Assembly: GCF_031755915.1 (NCBI RefSeq)
Contig: NC_083389.1
Coordinates: 16,671,001-16,735,000 of the forward strand
Reading direction: 5' to 3'
Origin: Ziziphus jujuba
Taxonomy: Eukaryota > Streptophyta > Magnoliopsida > Rosales > Rhamnaceae
Length of the DNA: 64,000 nucleotides
Made by a program: the position numbers and the translations under genes. Positions 11,961 to 31,289 of the stretch are shown in pieces. A model generated the notes under the pieces. The model saw only the letters and a program-made list of their open reading frames with translations, had not been told where the DNA came from and made no database searches. The number at the start of each line of letters is the position of its first letter. Within the stretch, counting starts at the first letter, position 1.

Positions 11961-12443
11961 ATTTGAATATGTGTTTTATATAAAAACTATTCTCTTTCAT
12001 ATAGCTTTTTACCCGGATCACCAAAAAAACAAAGGCATAGAAAAGGAAAATTCAATATGGCAAAAAGTTGCTCTAATTCAATATGTTGAATTAGACAGTT
12101 GGAAGGAAGCTTGGCAGGCTTAGCGGGCTGAGTAGCAGCAGCAGCAGAAGGAGCTGTCAGGTTTATTTGGTTTTTGTTAAAATAGAAAACTCACAGTCAA
12201 AATAACCAAACAAAAAGAAAAGAAAACTCACTATGTTTTTTTTTTTTTTCCCATGTACTCAATTAAAGTAGGTAGAAAAATAGAATTTTTCAAAAAGGAA
12301 AGGTTTGCACCCACTTTCGGGGTTGTGAGCAAAGCATAAGAACAAGGGATGCTTTCATTTATAAAATTTCAATGAAGCTACCACAGACCAAAACACACAG
12401 AACATCTGTCTGATTTTTCAACATCAAAACACTTGTATGAAAT

Positions 12444-12701
12444 TCAATCGCACATGATCTGAAAATTCTACCAAGTTTCATAAAAGTTAAAAGAGTACAA
12501 AAAGAATGTTAGATTAGATGATTAATTGATAAGAGTACTGATCTGTTGAGGGTGCGTAATTAAATGGTTTAAAATTACTTTCAGTTAGTGCTTTCAACTT
12601 TATACTAGTTTCTGGCACTATCACTATCAGTTAGTGCTTAAAAGTTATCACTAGAAACAATTAATATATCAGAGCAAAAAAAAAAAAAAAAAATAGAAAC
12701 G

Positions 12702-12737
<36 letters not shown>

Positions 12738-13148
12738 TTTACAGCAGAATTATACAAGATCGATGACTTCCCTGAAACCTTATTAAACTTGACTAACAAA
12801 CTTAAAAATCTTATGAAAATGATTTGTTGAGAGGAAACTTGAGGACCCCCTAATAGACAAGCACTTTATGTACACAGAAATAGAACACTGAGAAGAATAA
12901 TGAAGAATAGAGGAAGTAATAGCAGAATTTGATCGAATAATAATAATACATCGGACAGAGCCTAACCAGAGTTAACTAATAATTAGCCAACTAACTATCC
13001 GACTCAGCATTGATAAGTTTTTCTTTCATTCATTTAGATATAGTTATTCTTCAACATATCATATTCAGGACTTAAAATTGAATTTGGTAACTGGGCACCA
13101 CCTTTTACATCTCAATCGCACATGATCTGAAAATTCTACCAAGTTTCA
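12444..13148. repeat. 37-bp exact direct repeat, 668 bp apart
   Basis: An identical 37-bp word beginning TCAATCGCACATGATCTGAA lies at 12444-12480 and 13112-13148. It sits in the noncoding 5' side of the Harbinger element. The exact match in otherwise diverged sequence suggests a recent local duplication, an internal insertion between the copies, or conserved subterminal sequence. Confidence 0.8.
12652..12711. repeat. Poly(A) insertion between 18-bp direct repeats
   Basis: TAGAAACAATTAATATAT at 12652-12669 is repeated with one mismatch at 12694-12711. The 24-bp insert is CAGAGC followed by about 18 A. It has the same architecture as the poly(T) insertions elsewhere in the window but in the opposite orientation, and it lies inside the Harbinger element, so it is younger than that insertion. 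Confidence 0.7.
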
Positions 13149-14204
13149 CAGAAGTGTAGAGGAGGAGGAGGAGCAAGCTTCTAGGCAAGCTGGGTTGAAT
13201 TTGATTTTTTTAAAAAAATTTTAGGAATGGCAAGCCCGACAGAGGGAAAAGACAGAAGTTCCATCGAAGACGTTAAGAGGAAGAAGAAGAAGAAGAAAAA
13301 AAGTTCCAGAGTATCGTGGAATTGGTATGAGACTCAAAGGCTAACCAAGAAAAATTCACAATCAATAATAAGCAATTAAACCCAAATCCAACAAAACTAC
13401 AAACACAATTTATCAACAGACATAATCTAACTAGTATTGAAAGATTTGAGAAGCGAGGAAAACCTGATCGGTGAACTTGAGCAAAGATGTGTTCGAAATT
13501 TATTGAAGGAACGACTGGCTATTCGAGATCTGTTCGATGAAGGTTAGCTGGTGTGCGTGGGTCGACAAGCGGTGAACGTTTCGAAGGCCAGTGAAGGAGC
13601 TGGTCAAGTGGCGAAGGTGAGAGAACAGTAGAGAGGCCAAGGTGAGAGAACAGGTGGAAACATCTTTTTGATGTTTTCCCAATTTTGTTTTTTTTTTTTT
13701 TAACTTGTTTTCTGAATTTGTTTTTAGAAACAAATGGCCAAACAGTTATAAAATTGTTTTGGAAACAAATTTCTGTTTTCAAGAACAGAAAACTGTTTTG
13801 AAAACAGCTAGCCAAACAAGCCCCAAATATTTTACTTTGATTGTTTTTTTTTATTATTATTATGAAATTTTCATAGCAACAGTGGAAAAGAAGGGATTTT
13901 GCCCCACAAGCTCACTTCTTTTCTCTGTTCCACGCCTTCCTTTCTCTCTCTTTCTGTCTCTGCCATTTCTCTCTATGCTTTGAATCCTAATTCTCTGTTG
14001 ATGTTGACGGCCAAACCCTTCTGGTTCTCTCTGCAACACCATGTCCATGTGTGGGATGAAGGAATGAAAAGCACCATTTTGCCACAGGCCTAAATACCAA
14101 AGAATCAATTTTCTACGGAGTGCAAATCCAACCCATCAAAGTATAGATGCCAAGGTTGTTCTATACACTCTAGTAGTCTTCAATACCTCAAAACTCATGA
14201 CAGT

Positions 14205-14390
14205 GCCTTCTACTCCAGCAATTTTCAAACACAAATCAAGCACAAATTTTGTCAAAGAGGGAGAAAATAAAAATAAAAAAAGAAAAAAAAGAGTCAAGAT
14301 TATGGAATTGCAAAAGTCGGAATTGGGTGATGATTTGATCAAATTGGGTAATCAAGTCAACAATTTTGTCGAGAATATGCTGCAACTCTA
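14205..14390 (+). repeat. Diverged direct repeat, right copy
   Basis: Partner of 7605-7775 on the other side of the Harbinger element. An open frame of 64 codons runs from 14197 to 14391 and includes TPAIFKHK and KSELGDDLIKLGNQVNNFVE, which is amphipathic and protein-like. No family is recognised. Confidence 0.6.
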
Positions 14391-15217
14391 GATTTCTAGT
14401 TCGTCTCAAATTACAAACAACCATATCACCCTCAACTTCAAACGGTATAAATTAATTTAATTTATTTTTAAATAAAGATATAAAAGTAATTTAGATTCTC
14501 TAAGAAGATGTGGATGATATTGCTAAGAAACTACGGAATATTTTTGTATTCACCCTCAACTTCAAACGGTGTAAATAAAATATTTCTTAGAATGTAATTA
14601 TAATAAACATAGACGGTCTATCCAAATTTAATTTGCAATGATAAAGCCAAATCCCTATATTTTTCAAATTTTATTTTATTTTGTTTATTTATTTATTTGT
14701 ATTGCTCATCTAATTAGATATCAGATTAATAGACATTAATTCCCCACTTCAAAAAGAGGGAAGAAACAAAGGTTGCTTGTACACATAAAATCCTGTTTTA
14801 TTTGCATTGCAGAAAAGTAACAGAGAATGATCCGCCAAAAGTGACTGCTCAACCAACAGTTCTACATCCCCCTATTTTATTCCACAATTCAGGAGAAAAG
14901 GATCTTATACACTTTGTACCAACACAAATGCCAAAATTATAAGCAAAACAAGCAGAGAAATCACAGGCTGAAGCAGGAAAGCTTGAGCCCTGCTTGCCCA
15001 CTCTCGACTGCTTATTTGGTCCGTCTCAGTACATGCTTTCCATAAAAACCATAAATAAAGGCTTGTCTGGCAAGATCTCTCATAGATGGAGGTGATAAGA
15101 ACTCTAAAATGATTTTGGCAGTCGAGAAAAGAAAGACTAAAGAGGAAACAGAAAATGTACAAAAAATTGAATGTTCATATTTCTTTCATCTAGCATATTA
15201 GGCTTTTGACCATTCTT
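14391..15217. other. 3' flank of the hexokinase gene
   Basis: AT-rich sequence that should contain the hexokinase 3' UTR and polyadenylation region (the gene is read on the - strand and stops at 15218). A short direct repeat, CACCCTCAACTTCAAACGGT, lies at 14429 and 14551. An 85-codon - strand frame at 14905-15162 ends in a hydrophobic stretch, but nothing else suggests it is a gene. Confidence 0.5.
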
Positions 15218-21461
<6,244 letters not shown>

Positions 21462-21565
21462 TTCACAAACAAACCACCCAGATCACAGTCAGTCGGGAAA
21501 AATTAAATTCCCAAAAACACCCCCAAAGAATTCCCACAATTCCTCTTCTTGTCCCCTACTTCCCC

Positions 21566-21596
<31 letters not shown>

Positions 21597-21960
21597 GATT
21601 GGTTTTGAATCTGGGATTTGATAGGAAACTCCAAAAAAATGAAAAAGAAGTCGTTTCAGAGATTCATATATTCGTATGCATGTGTTTGAAGAAGAAGAAG
21701 TCCCCCAGAAGTGAGAACCAGAGTACAAAGTAAAAACAAGATAACGACTAAAATAACAAACCCAATAAAAAAAATAAAAAAAAAATCAAAATACAGTAGA
21801 TCGGAGGGATTGGATTAAAAAAATCGGATGGAATTGGTGCGAATTTGTTGGAACAACAAAATCGTAATCTCGGAGAAAATATGTATGCAATCTCGGAGAA
21901 TGGAGGGTCCAAATGTCCGATTATTTATTTATTTATTTAAATTTTTTTGGGGTGGGAATT
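21462..21960 (-). promoter_or_regulatory. Hexokinase 5' leader and proximal promoter region
   Basis: The 500 bp upstream of the hexokinase start include a long A-run (21567-21592 on the + strand) and a GA/CT-rich leader. AATCTCGGAGAA occurs twice as a perfect 12-bp direct repeat at 21866-21877 and 21889-21900, 23 bp apart. I see no unambiguous TATA box in a plausible position, so the transcription start is not placed. Confidence 0.4.
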
Positions 21961-24900
21961 ATAGATATTTATATTGGTAAATACCATGAGATATGAATAT
22001 TTTTGGTAGTTTTGGCTGCTTGGGTTGGCTGGATTCAGAAGGATAGGCTTAAGAAAATGGACATGGTTTTGGCTTGGAATTACGAAAACAGTATTGCAAT
22101 TGTTAATTCATTAAATAATATTAGCATGTGACGTTGAATGAGGAATTAAGTACAGAAAAGTTTTTAACAAAAAGCTCATAGCTTTTGATTAAGTTTTTAA
22201 GTTTATTATCTGAAAATTCCTAAAAATAAACTAAGAAAAATATGTTATAGTTAGTAAGATCAAACCTAAGGACTCCTTACCTCCCTCCTATGTCAATCTC
22301 TAGCTAACTAATAATTTTGAAGTGGATTATATTGCTTGGAAACCACTTATCTCTCAATTTTTATTGTGGTGAATATTTGCTGGGAAATCATGTTTATTTT
22401 TGTTTCCCCTTGATATACCTATTCAAAATTGATACAAATTCATTTTCTTTTTAAAAGAGACAAAACCCAAGTTATCCCAACAAGACCTTAATGGAGAACA
22501 AACAAATAACAAAGTTTACGAAAAAAATTATCTAGATCTATTTTTTTAAAAAATCATCACTAAACTTCTATTTGTTAGTTTTATTAATTACTTAATAGTT
22601 TAAATGCTATTTTACAATATTATTCAACTATAAAATATTAAAATTAAATCTCTTTTTAGTTTTTAACTTTTTGAAACTAATTAGTAAAATCTCACAGAAA
22701 TCTGTTTTGTTTTATAAACAAAATGAAAATTAAAAATAATATTTTAAAATATAAAATCTTTATGACAAAAAGTTTAAATAAAATTGGCTTGCTCATAGAT
22801 TTTGCACTTTTGGGTTTAAGGGGAAAAGGGATCCACGTGTAAGGCTTTCGCTGGTTTGCATGTCAAAAGCTGGGACCTTGGAATCTCTCCCTTTTTTGTT
22901 ATATTCTCAGCCTCTGGGAGTCCTCTTAACAAAATAAATTTTCCTAATTTTGGTTTTTTTCTTTTTTTTTTTTTTTTAAGAGCTTTTTTTTGGATGCAGA
23001 CTTTTGGCCAAAATCCATAGGCTGTGTAGTATAATCCCAGAAACAGCGTGCCTTCTGGTGCACCAAGTTTTTGACTTTCCTTGTAAGTCAACAACATTTT
23101 TTGACATTGGCTAAACACCAATCTTCCATACAATTTTTCTCTTTTCCTTTTTTTTTTGGTGAATTATATTAGTTTGCTATATATTAGTTTGCTATAATTT
23201 CTATATATTAGTTTGCTATCTATAATATGATACTTTTTATGGAATTATTTTTTATAACCTTTTTGTAGTTTTTTTTTTTTTTTTTTTGGGTTATCACGTC
23301 ATTACTAATTTGGCTATTTGAAAGAAACCTTTGTATAGAATTATTGATAATCAATATTTTTTTCACCAAGACTTATTAAATAAAATCAAATGGGCACACC
23401 TTCTACACATTATTATAAAATAATTGTAAAGTATAGTTCTAGTTCTCAACTTCTCATAAATAAGTAATAAACATCAATTTAAATAATTGCTTTACCTATT
23501 TTGGATATATATAAAATTTAAAATGTTTATTTTTTCAATCCCAGCTGTAAACTGCCATTTATCTTTAATTAATTAGTACCATGTTTTAATTTTATTTAGT
23601 CAGTACCTTGAAAATATATGTATTAAAGTATTTTATATAATTTTGCAGATATTTCTTAATGAATGTTCATTAAGCATAACTGGCATACAATATGAATTAT
23701 TTAATGGCATATTTGACCATAATCTAATAAGCAATATATATATATATATATATATATTATCAATTAGCAATTGGTTTATTATCACTTTGTGAGGCGGGCT
23801 GCATGTTGGGCGTGACTCAGCCATTACTCACCAATTTGACAAAAATTAAAGGAACTTGACATAGGTTAGCATGATTTTTTTCTTTTTTCTTTTTTTTTTC
23901 TTTTTTTTGGGGTGAATTATAGGTTGACATTTCTAGAGTCTCACTTTAGGAATTTTCTTAGGTCTATATTGGCTGAAATTATATCCCCATCGGTGTTCAA
24001 AATTTTTACCAAATTTGTGAACCAACAAACAAATCCAATCCAAATTTATTAGATTAATTCAATATAATTAGATAGGATTGAAATTACAATTGGATGATTC
24101 GGTTATCTATATATATTAACTAATTCTTTTTTATAGTGGATAAATTAACTAATTCAATCCATTCTAATCCAATAATAAGTCTACTTTTTATTATTCATTT
24201 ATTACATATATATATATATTATTCATATATATATATATATATATATATATTATTCAAACAAATAAAAATATGTTAAAGACTTAAGTTTTTATTTAGGCAT
24301 GTACGGGGAGTGTCAAAATTTGAGAGAAAACTAATTCTTAAAAATTATTTTTTCAAAAATCAATTTTTTATGAACAATTTTCCAGAATGTATGGTTTATA
24401 TTAGAATACTTAGGACTTATAAGTAATTAATCAATTTGTATTTTAAAGATTTAGAATAAAATTATCTTCTAGTAAAATATATAAATTTAATTTTTTTTGA
24501 AATTTTAAAATGATAATTTTCTGCAAGATTTATTTTTCACTTAAACCATCCAAGGACACATTTTTTTTTTCAAAAAATTTCAAATTCTTATTAATTTTGA
24601 CATTTTCCAAAAAGGATCTTAGTAAATAAGTTAAATTTTATTTTAAGCCTTCAAAGATTTGTTAAAAAACTAAATTTAGGTCTAAATTTAATACCAATAT
24701 GCATTTCCATTTGTAATTAGCCATTGGATTAGATTAAAACTAATAATAATAATAAAAAAAGAAAAAGATTGCTAGAGACATCAAATTGTATATTAAATTT
24801 ATTTACCATGGCATTATGTGATTTTTTTTTAATTAGCATATTACTTATCCGTTTAAAGTTCACTTGTCCATATGCAAATTATATTAATTTTTAAATTAAT

Positions 24901-25010
24901 AATATATTGACATATCATTTGTTATATTATTTACCAAAAATAATTTGGCAACTGTAGCACAATATTTTACAAAACCTGAAGGTATATTCTTAGTAGTTTT
25001 ACTATTGGAC
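21961..25010. other. AT-rich intergenic DNA
   Basis: No gene recognised. A moderately GC-richer stretch at 22800-23110 has short ORFs without family features. TATTAGTTTGCTAT recurs three times between 23167 and 23220 as a local tandem repeat. (TA)n tracts lie at 23735-23757 and 24210-24250. Confidence 0.5.
23861..23930. repeat. Poly(T) insertion between imperfect 12-bp repeats
   Basis: ATAGGTTAGCAT (23861-23872) and ATAGGTTGACAT (23919-23930) flank a T-rich run ending GGGGTGAATT. Two mismatches make this an older or weaker example of the same tail-insertion pattern. Confidence 0.4.
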
Positions 25011-25013
25011 TAA

Positions 25014-25452
25014 GGGGGATGTATTCAATTTAGAATTTAAAGGATTTTAAAAATCTTTTAAAGTTTTGAAGTATTCGATTTAGATTTTAAGAGAATCCAT
25101 ACAAGTCTAATGATATTCAATTCAGATTTTGATGGATTTTATAAAAGTACATTAAAATCTAGATGTATTCAATTAGGATTTTATAGAATTCTTTTAAAAT
25201 CTGTTGGTATTCAAAAAGTCATTGATTTTAAAAGATTTTAAAAAATGATGGATTTTAATGGATTTGAAAGGATTTTAACAGGAAAATTGTGAAGAAAATT
25301 GTCAATATGAAATCCAGCTTTAAATCCAAAGATTTCATTGGATTCTTATAAAATCTTTATGGAGTCTGTAGAATTCCATAACAATCCATCAAATCTTTTA
25401 AAGTCTATAATTCATTTTAAATCCATCAAACTCTAAATTGAATACATCCCTC
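25014..25452. mobile_element. MITE, 439 bp, Tourist/Harbinger-like
   Basis: The left end GGGGGATGTATTCAATTTAG and the right end, read in reverse complement, GAGGGATGTATTCAATTTAG match at 19 of 20 positions. The triplet TAA lies directly outside both ends (25011-25013 and 25453-25455), which is the duplication made by PIF/Harbinger transposases. The interior is rich in GATTTTAA/AAATCC words and is self-complementary over much of its length. It has no coding capacity and needs a transposase in trans. Confidence 0.88.
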
Positions 25453-27881
25453 TAAACCTGCAAATACATATTCTTGCTGTTAATTTCCATTTTTAATTAA
25501 TTAATTATTTCTATTATCTTTTAATTTTTTTAATTTCAAAACGTCTATGTTTGTTAGGAAATTGTTATTAACTAATTACTTGAAAAAATGATCTAAGTTT
25601 GTCGTTTTTATAGTCCAACAAATTAAATATATTGCCATTTAATTTTTAAATAACAATGTTTTTATTAAAATAATATGTTTGGTACACATAATACCTATTT
25701 CTATTGAAATAAGAAGTATTATTGGGAATAAGAAAATGGTGAAAATGAACAATTATTTCTATTCATTTGTTTGGCTATCCATTAAATTATATTCAACGTT
25801 TAACATTTATAAATGATGATTTTATTTTCAAAATTTCAGATTTACTTAAAGTTAATTAAAAATTTAGCTTATATTCATTACATATTTTTATCATACAATT
25901 ATCTATCCAAATTCAATTTTTATTTAGAATAATATAAAATTATAATTAAAGTTTGTCTACATTATGATGGAGTAATAAAAATTTTAATAATATACAAGGA
26001 GGCCAAGATATCTAGCAACTCTATTTACCAATCCAAAGACAATGAGGTTACATTATTTTTTTGGCCAGGTTAAGTTTCTCATTATATGATTTATTTATTC
26101 ATATTTAATTTGTATTAATTTATCAATCAATAAGTAACATTACATTTGCAAATATATATATATATATATATATATTGAAAACTAAACAGATATATTAAGC
26201 AGGCATCGAACCAAAAAAGTTAGAATATGCAAGAAACTGGCAAGCCATAAAGGCACCCATACAGCCAGAACTTCCAGCTTTGAATGTCATATTGTCAAAT
26301 AATAATTAATGAGTGAATTTTGAGCGATATTCAGTGACTTAATTTTTTTTTTAATTGTTTACCTTTCATGAAAATATGATATTATTAATTTAACAACTAT
26401 TAAAAACTATCACATAATTAGATATCAAACTTTTGATTAAAAAAATTTAATAGTTATAATATTGTCCATAATTAATTTATATATTGTTTGGTAACAAATA
26501 TATTGACAATTTGAAATTCTGTTCTATTTTATTTTTTTAATTTTATAATTAATTTAGATGTTTAATAAATTTAAACTATCAGTAATTAACATTTAATATA
26601 AACAAATTACACATGATATGATAAGATTAAAAAGAAAAAATTAATTATTTTGCCAAATTATACATCGGTCGTCATTAAAACTACCTTTGTGTTTATAATA
26701 TTACCCTAACAATTTTGGAGTTTTTGGAGTATAATTATTCCTCGTTTTGAGGAATACGGTCCGAGAATAGTAAAGGTACCAAATACATGAGTTAATCCTA
26801 GAAATAGCTCTTACATAATATAGCAAATATGTTCCTAGTATTCATTATTCATTTTTTTTTTTTTGAGTGAAAAAAAAAATATCGTTGCTCATAAAAAATA
26901 AATTATGTGATATATTATGTCTATTATATTTGTATGATTTACATGTGTAAAGTTAATGTAAAAATTGACAATAGTCTTTTTCTTTAGTTAGGAATGAAGG
27001 TTTCAATCTTCAGGAGATTTGCCCAAGGATAGTGCCTTTACTTTACTAATTTATCTTCTTTAAAAATTTGAGGTTTTCTAAATCTAATAATTTAGACAGA
27101 ACACTAAATAAACATAAAAGTAGTTATTAAATGAACAAGTTTTTTGAAAGAATATATTAAATAAACATAAAAGTAGTTATTTTGGAGGCTTTCAAATGCC
27201 TAAAACTATTGCTTTTAATTTGTTTAAGAATATACTTTTTTGTGTAAAACATAATGTTTTGTGAATAAAAAATGTTGAGTTCAAATCCTTCACCAAGAAA
27301 AAAAAAAAAAAAAGAAAGAAAAGGACGTTTAAGTACAAACCATATGGATTAATTGAGCATCCAATATATAAAAATTTATGAAAGATAAAAAAGAATAAAT
27401 ATAAATTAATTTGTTTAGTTTAACTCAGTCATTTTTTATTCATAAAAATAACTATATATTTAAAAATATTTCACCAAATCAAACTATAACATTTTTACAG
27501 TAATGTTATATGTACGAAAATTTTTACCAAAATTATTTACTAAAATAACACATCTTAAAATGTTATTGGTTTTATATTCATATCATTCAAATATAGATGA
27601 AAGAACTTTTAAATAGAAAAATAAATCAATTAAATATTACAACATCATTTACCATGTTATTTGATGAGCAAACTTAATAAATATTTTAATAAATCTAATA
27701 TTACTGATATTTTTAAACTAAATTAAATTGATTACCTCATTCAACCTAGTCAAAGCATTCGGGGGGAAATTTAGACTAAATATTACCTTGATTTTCTATT
27801 TTGTATATGTTACTTCAATTTCTAAAAGTTGTAGATACACCCATCAAGTTTTAGTTTTATTTCTCTACATAGTTTTTTAAG

Positions 27882-27935
27882 GACTTTTAAATGTAACTTT
27901 TTTTTTTTTTTTTTTGGGTTAATGACTTTTACATG
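27882..27935. repeat. Poly(T) insertion between 12-bp direct repeats
   Basis: GACTTTTAAATG (27882-27893) and GACTTTTACATG (27924-27935) flank a 30-bp insert of TAAC, about 18 T, and GGGTTAAT. One mismatch in 12. Same form as the inserts near 7.45 and 30.47 kb. Confidence 0.6.
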
Positions 27936-28650
27936 CAGATTGAGTGTATGAAAATGTGCAAATATCCAATACAATTTAGTTATTATAGTTTTTTAACAAT
28001 TTATACTTGGTAAATATAAAAACCTTGATAAATGAATATTCAACAAACTAATAATCTTGTCTAAATAATAAATCAGCTTATCTCAACTTAAATTAGCTTA
28101 CTAAACTAATAGCATCGCTAAATGTAAAGTAATATTTTTTTTAATAAAATCCTTTAATGTCCATTAGATGCATAAATTAATTATTTGATTAAATACATAA
28201 GAAAAAACACATAAAAATTTATAATAAATATCAAGTAACATTTTTATAGTGTGTATATCCATAAGTTTTAATTTGTGGATATCTAGATAAATATGACAAC
28301 TTTGAAAACTGTCGTCGAAAATTGTATTCGCAAATTAAAAAACTTGTTAATATTTGTATAATAAAAAATTATTTATTCTCTTATATATTTATGCATGGCT
28401 AGGTTCGAATCGTCTATAATGTCAATACTAGCATCAACATTTTTTTTTCTCTGCTATTGAATTGCCAAAAAGACTAACATTTAAAATCATATTTATTAAT
28501 CACTTGATTATTATAGGATTCATTTTATTTAAATAATTTTTTAGTAGATCACTAAATATATACCAATATTTGATTATTTTTTAAATTTTAAATCCTAACC
28601 ATCTAAATATTAATTAAAAAATATTTAATAGTAACCACCAAATCATATCG

Positions 28651-28654
<4 letters not shown>

Positions 28655-28680
<26 letters not shown>
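28655..28680. repeat. (CT)13 microsatellite
   Basis: Uninterrupted CT dinucleotide repeat, likely length-variable between individuals. Confidence 0.95.
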
Positions 28681-28686
<6 letters not shown>

Positions 28687-28920
28687 CATTTAAGATTACT
28701 ATTTAGTAGCGAGTCATCATTTAAGTTTATTATTGCCTAAATAGTCTCTTTCTAACAAAAATTTGGTGAAACACAATACAAACATGTGGTGAAACACATT
28801 TTGTTGGTAATAGAACGTTTGTTAAAGCACATGTCATCATAAATAGGCCTATCCTATTTACAAGTAACACACTTATCTTGATAAATATATATATATATAT
28901 ATATACACATAAATATCTAG

Positions 28921-29052
28921 TAAAGCTGAAAACTCTCTTTAAATTAAAATGTATTTAAATTGATAAATTATTATAAATGAAACCTCTCAAAAGTAATAAT
29001 TTTTATTAATCCCAAAAATACTATTTTATAGAGGTTTTACTATACCTATATT
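28921..29052. mobile_element. Possible degenerate MITE
   Basis: The right side reads TTTTATAGAGGTTTTACTAT and the left side TAGTAAAGCTGAAAACTCTC, which are partly complementary. A similar motif, CAGTAAAATTTCTTTATAG, appears at 59727. The pattern is like that of a widespread plant family with CAGTAAAACCTCTATAA-type ends. Divergence is high and no target duplication is clear. Confidence 0.3.
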
Positions 29053-29335
29053 TTTAACAATACTAAAAAATATCAAGAAAACTTAGATAACACTTTTGTA
29101 ATTTTTCAATTGTTATGGTTTTTTTATCAAACATGCGGTGTTATTATTTTTTGTTTGCTATCCAATTAATTTGTATTGATTTTATAAATTTGCTTTTTAC
29201 ATTTGTGATTGTAAATGGATATGATATAATTTTTAGGTAATTTTTTTTGCTTACTTTCCAATTAATTAGTTTGTTTTACGTAGTTACCATTCATATTTGT
29301 GGCTTATAGATGTAATATGGTTTTTAGTTATGTTT

Positions 29336-29375
29336 ATATATATATATATATATATATTTGTTTAATCTCATCTCC

Positions 29376-29399
<24 letters not shown>
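29336..29399. repeat. Two (AT)n tracts
   Basis: Two long TA dinucleotide runs (about 29336-29356 and 29375-29398) separated by a short pyrimidine-rich spacer. Likely hypervariable and prone to cruciform extrusion. Confidence 0.85.
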
Positions 29400-29406
<7 letters not shown>

Positions 29407-30463
29407 GTTTATGTAAGGTTGATATTTATTAATAAAGACTTTGTCAGTACTATCAATTCTCTTGATGTCTTAGGTATTTATCCTGCTCCATTTCCATTTT
29501 GCATTTTAAAATACTTTAATTCCTATAATATGTTAAAAAATGTATGTTTTTCTGACCAAACTCTATAAATAGAAATGCCAATTTCAGGGATTGTCCATTG
29601 ATAAATAAAAAAAAAAGAAAAAAGGGCCATTTCCATGAACTATATGTGCACGTATACACATGTGTAACCGCAAATGCATGTGCAATCTTTGGCGAGTGAA
29701 AAGAATGGAACGAAGAGAAGTTGGAGACTTCTTGTGGCGAGCTAATTCCCAATCTAATAATTACCCACACTGGAATGCCCTGATTTCAATGCTGGCAGGA
29801 TAATTTAAAACAATTAAATAATTTATGTGTATAAGATGTATTATATATGAATGAGTGATTGCAGTTGTATATGTTTTTATCATAAAAAAATAAAAGTCAC
29901 AAGTACATAAAATTCTTATTATCTAAATATATTTATTTTGTTCAGTTAATATGTAATAAACAAATTAATTTTTTTGATTAATATATTCAATTTAACATTA
30001 TTCAGTTGAAGTTTACTAAACCTTTAAGAAATAATGATAATTTTGAAAACTCAAGTAAAATATAGTGGGAGATACATTCATATACTTGAGCTGGTTAAAA
30101 AAAATTGGGCTGGCTAGAAAAGATAATCTTGGCAGTAGCTAAAATGAATTTCAAAAAAGATAATCAAATTAAAAAAAATAATAATTATAAGCCAAATAAA
30201 TTATCGATATTTACAAATCAGTCATTGTTGTTAATTACAAACAACTTAGAGCTGAAATAAACTTAAAAAATGAGCTTCACTATAAGGATGTCATAATACT
30301 AAAATTAAAATGCAATGTCTACTATTCTATTATTAATGTCCCAAAGAGTGTATGAAGTTCCAATTTATAGTCTTGGTTTAATTTAAACAATGTCAACTAG
30401 CATGTAAAGCAATGATAATTTAATGGTGACATCATTTAACGTTTACCTAATTTAATTTGGATT

Positions 30464-30510
30464 ACTTATACCTACTTTTTTTTTTTTTGGCTTTGAACTT
30501 ATACCTACTT
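30464..30510. repeat. Poly(T) insertion between 14-bp direct repeats
   Basis: ACTTATACCTACTT at 30464-30477 is repeated exactly at 30497-30510. The insert is only 19 bp: about 11 T followed by GGCTTTGA. The perfect repeat indicates a young event. Confidence 0.75.
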
Positions 30511-31289
30511 AGCGTCTTATATAACGTCATGGTAATTGGCTTCTATTTATTTTATTTTATTTTATTTTTTGTCTAATGATAAATTAAGTTTGTTTTGGAC
30601 TTAGCATATTTATAAGAAAACCCAAAAAATATATATTAATTTTATAATTAAATAAATTTGTTATGAATATATATTTTTAATGTTATCATTGCTTTGGGAG
30701 AACGTGCTCAACCCATTGATCATGCTCAGCGGTATGCGTAAAGGTGATATTGCAACAAATCTAAAAAGGTTAAATTGCACTTTTGGAGATTCTACTTTGT
30801 CTCAATTTTCTATTTGGGCTTCCATTGTCAATGTTTTCAATTGAGTTTTTCAATTTTAATTAAGGTCTTACTTCTTTATTTTCTTCAATTGGAGACCCTA
30901 AATTTTAGTTTTTGTTTCAAAATAGGTCAGAAAAATAATTTTTTTTTTGCTAAAATAAATATCATACTACAAATCCAAAAATATTATTAACTTAAATAAT
31001 TAAAGAAAAGGATTAAAAAGGCAAAATTATCTACTATACTTTGAAAAAAAACGAAAATTGAAGATCTCAATAGAAAAAAAATTGAAAACAGAAAGGCTTA
31101 TATGAAACCATAATTAAAATTAAAGCACCCGATTGAAAACATAAGCAAGGATTTACGTAATTTTTAAAATATGAAAAAGAAATAATTAATTATACAAAAA
31201 CTCTATAAAAATATAAGAGATGTTACTGTAATTTTCCCACCATCACTTTGATTGAATTAAATCGGTTTTCTTTTATTCACCTTTGATAG

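Larger units (their letters stand above)
7803..13824 (-). mobile_element. PIF/Harbinger DNA transposon, about 6.0 kb
   Basis: The left end reads GGGCCTGTTTGGCC and the right end, reverse-complemented, GGGGCTTGTTTGGC; both continue into subterminal GTTTTC/GAAAAC-rich sequence. The CTTGTTTGG/CCTGTTTGG-type terminal repeat is typical of plant PIF/Harbinger elements. Inside are a DDE transposase pseudogene and a MYB/SANT-like gene, both on the - strand. The flanking triplets are CAA and AAA, so the expected TAA/TTA duplication is not clean; it may have mutated. The 2.7 kb from 11009 to 13735 is noncoding: AT-rich DNA, imperfect repeats, and probably the promoter and leader of the MYB/SANT gene. 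Confidence 0.8.
25456..31289. other. Long gene-poor AT-rich region
   Basis: No protein or RNA gene recognised over nearly 6 kb. Visible structure: microsatellites, two poly(T) tail insertions listed separately, and a possible MITE at 28921-29052 listed separately. A few tRNA B-box-like words (for example GGTTCGAATC at 28402) have no A box or cloverleaf around them. Confidence 0.5.

Noticed and set aside
11704..12123. 139-codon + strand ORF
   Set aside because: It crosses the imperfect repeats and (TA)n runs of the Harbinger noncoding region; composition is Tyr/His/Ile-rich low complexity.
7800..13827. TAA/TTA target duplication for the 6.0-kb Harbinger element
   Set aside because: The flanking triplets are CAA and AAA; the duplication cannot be claimed although the termini match.
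14905..15162. 85-codon - strand ORF with a hydrophobic C-terminus
   Set aside because: It lies in the 3' flank of hexokinase on the same strand, lacks family features and is most likely UTR sequence.
28395..28420. tRNA gene or SINE based on GGTTCGAATC
   Set aside because: There is no A box at the right distance and no cloverleaf; the word alone is too short.
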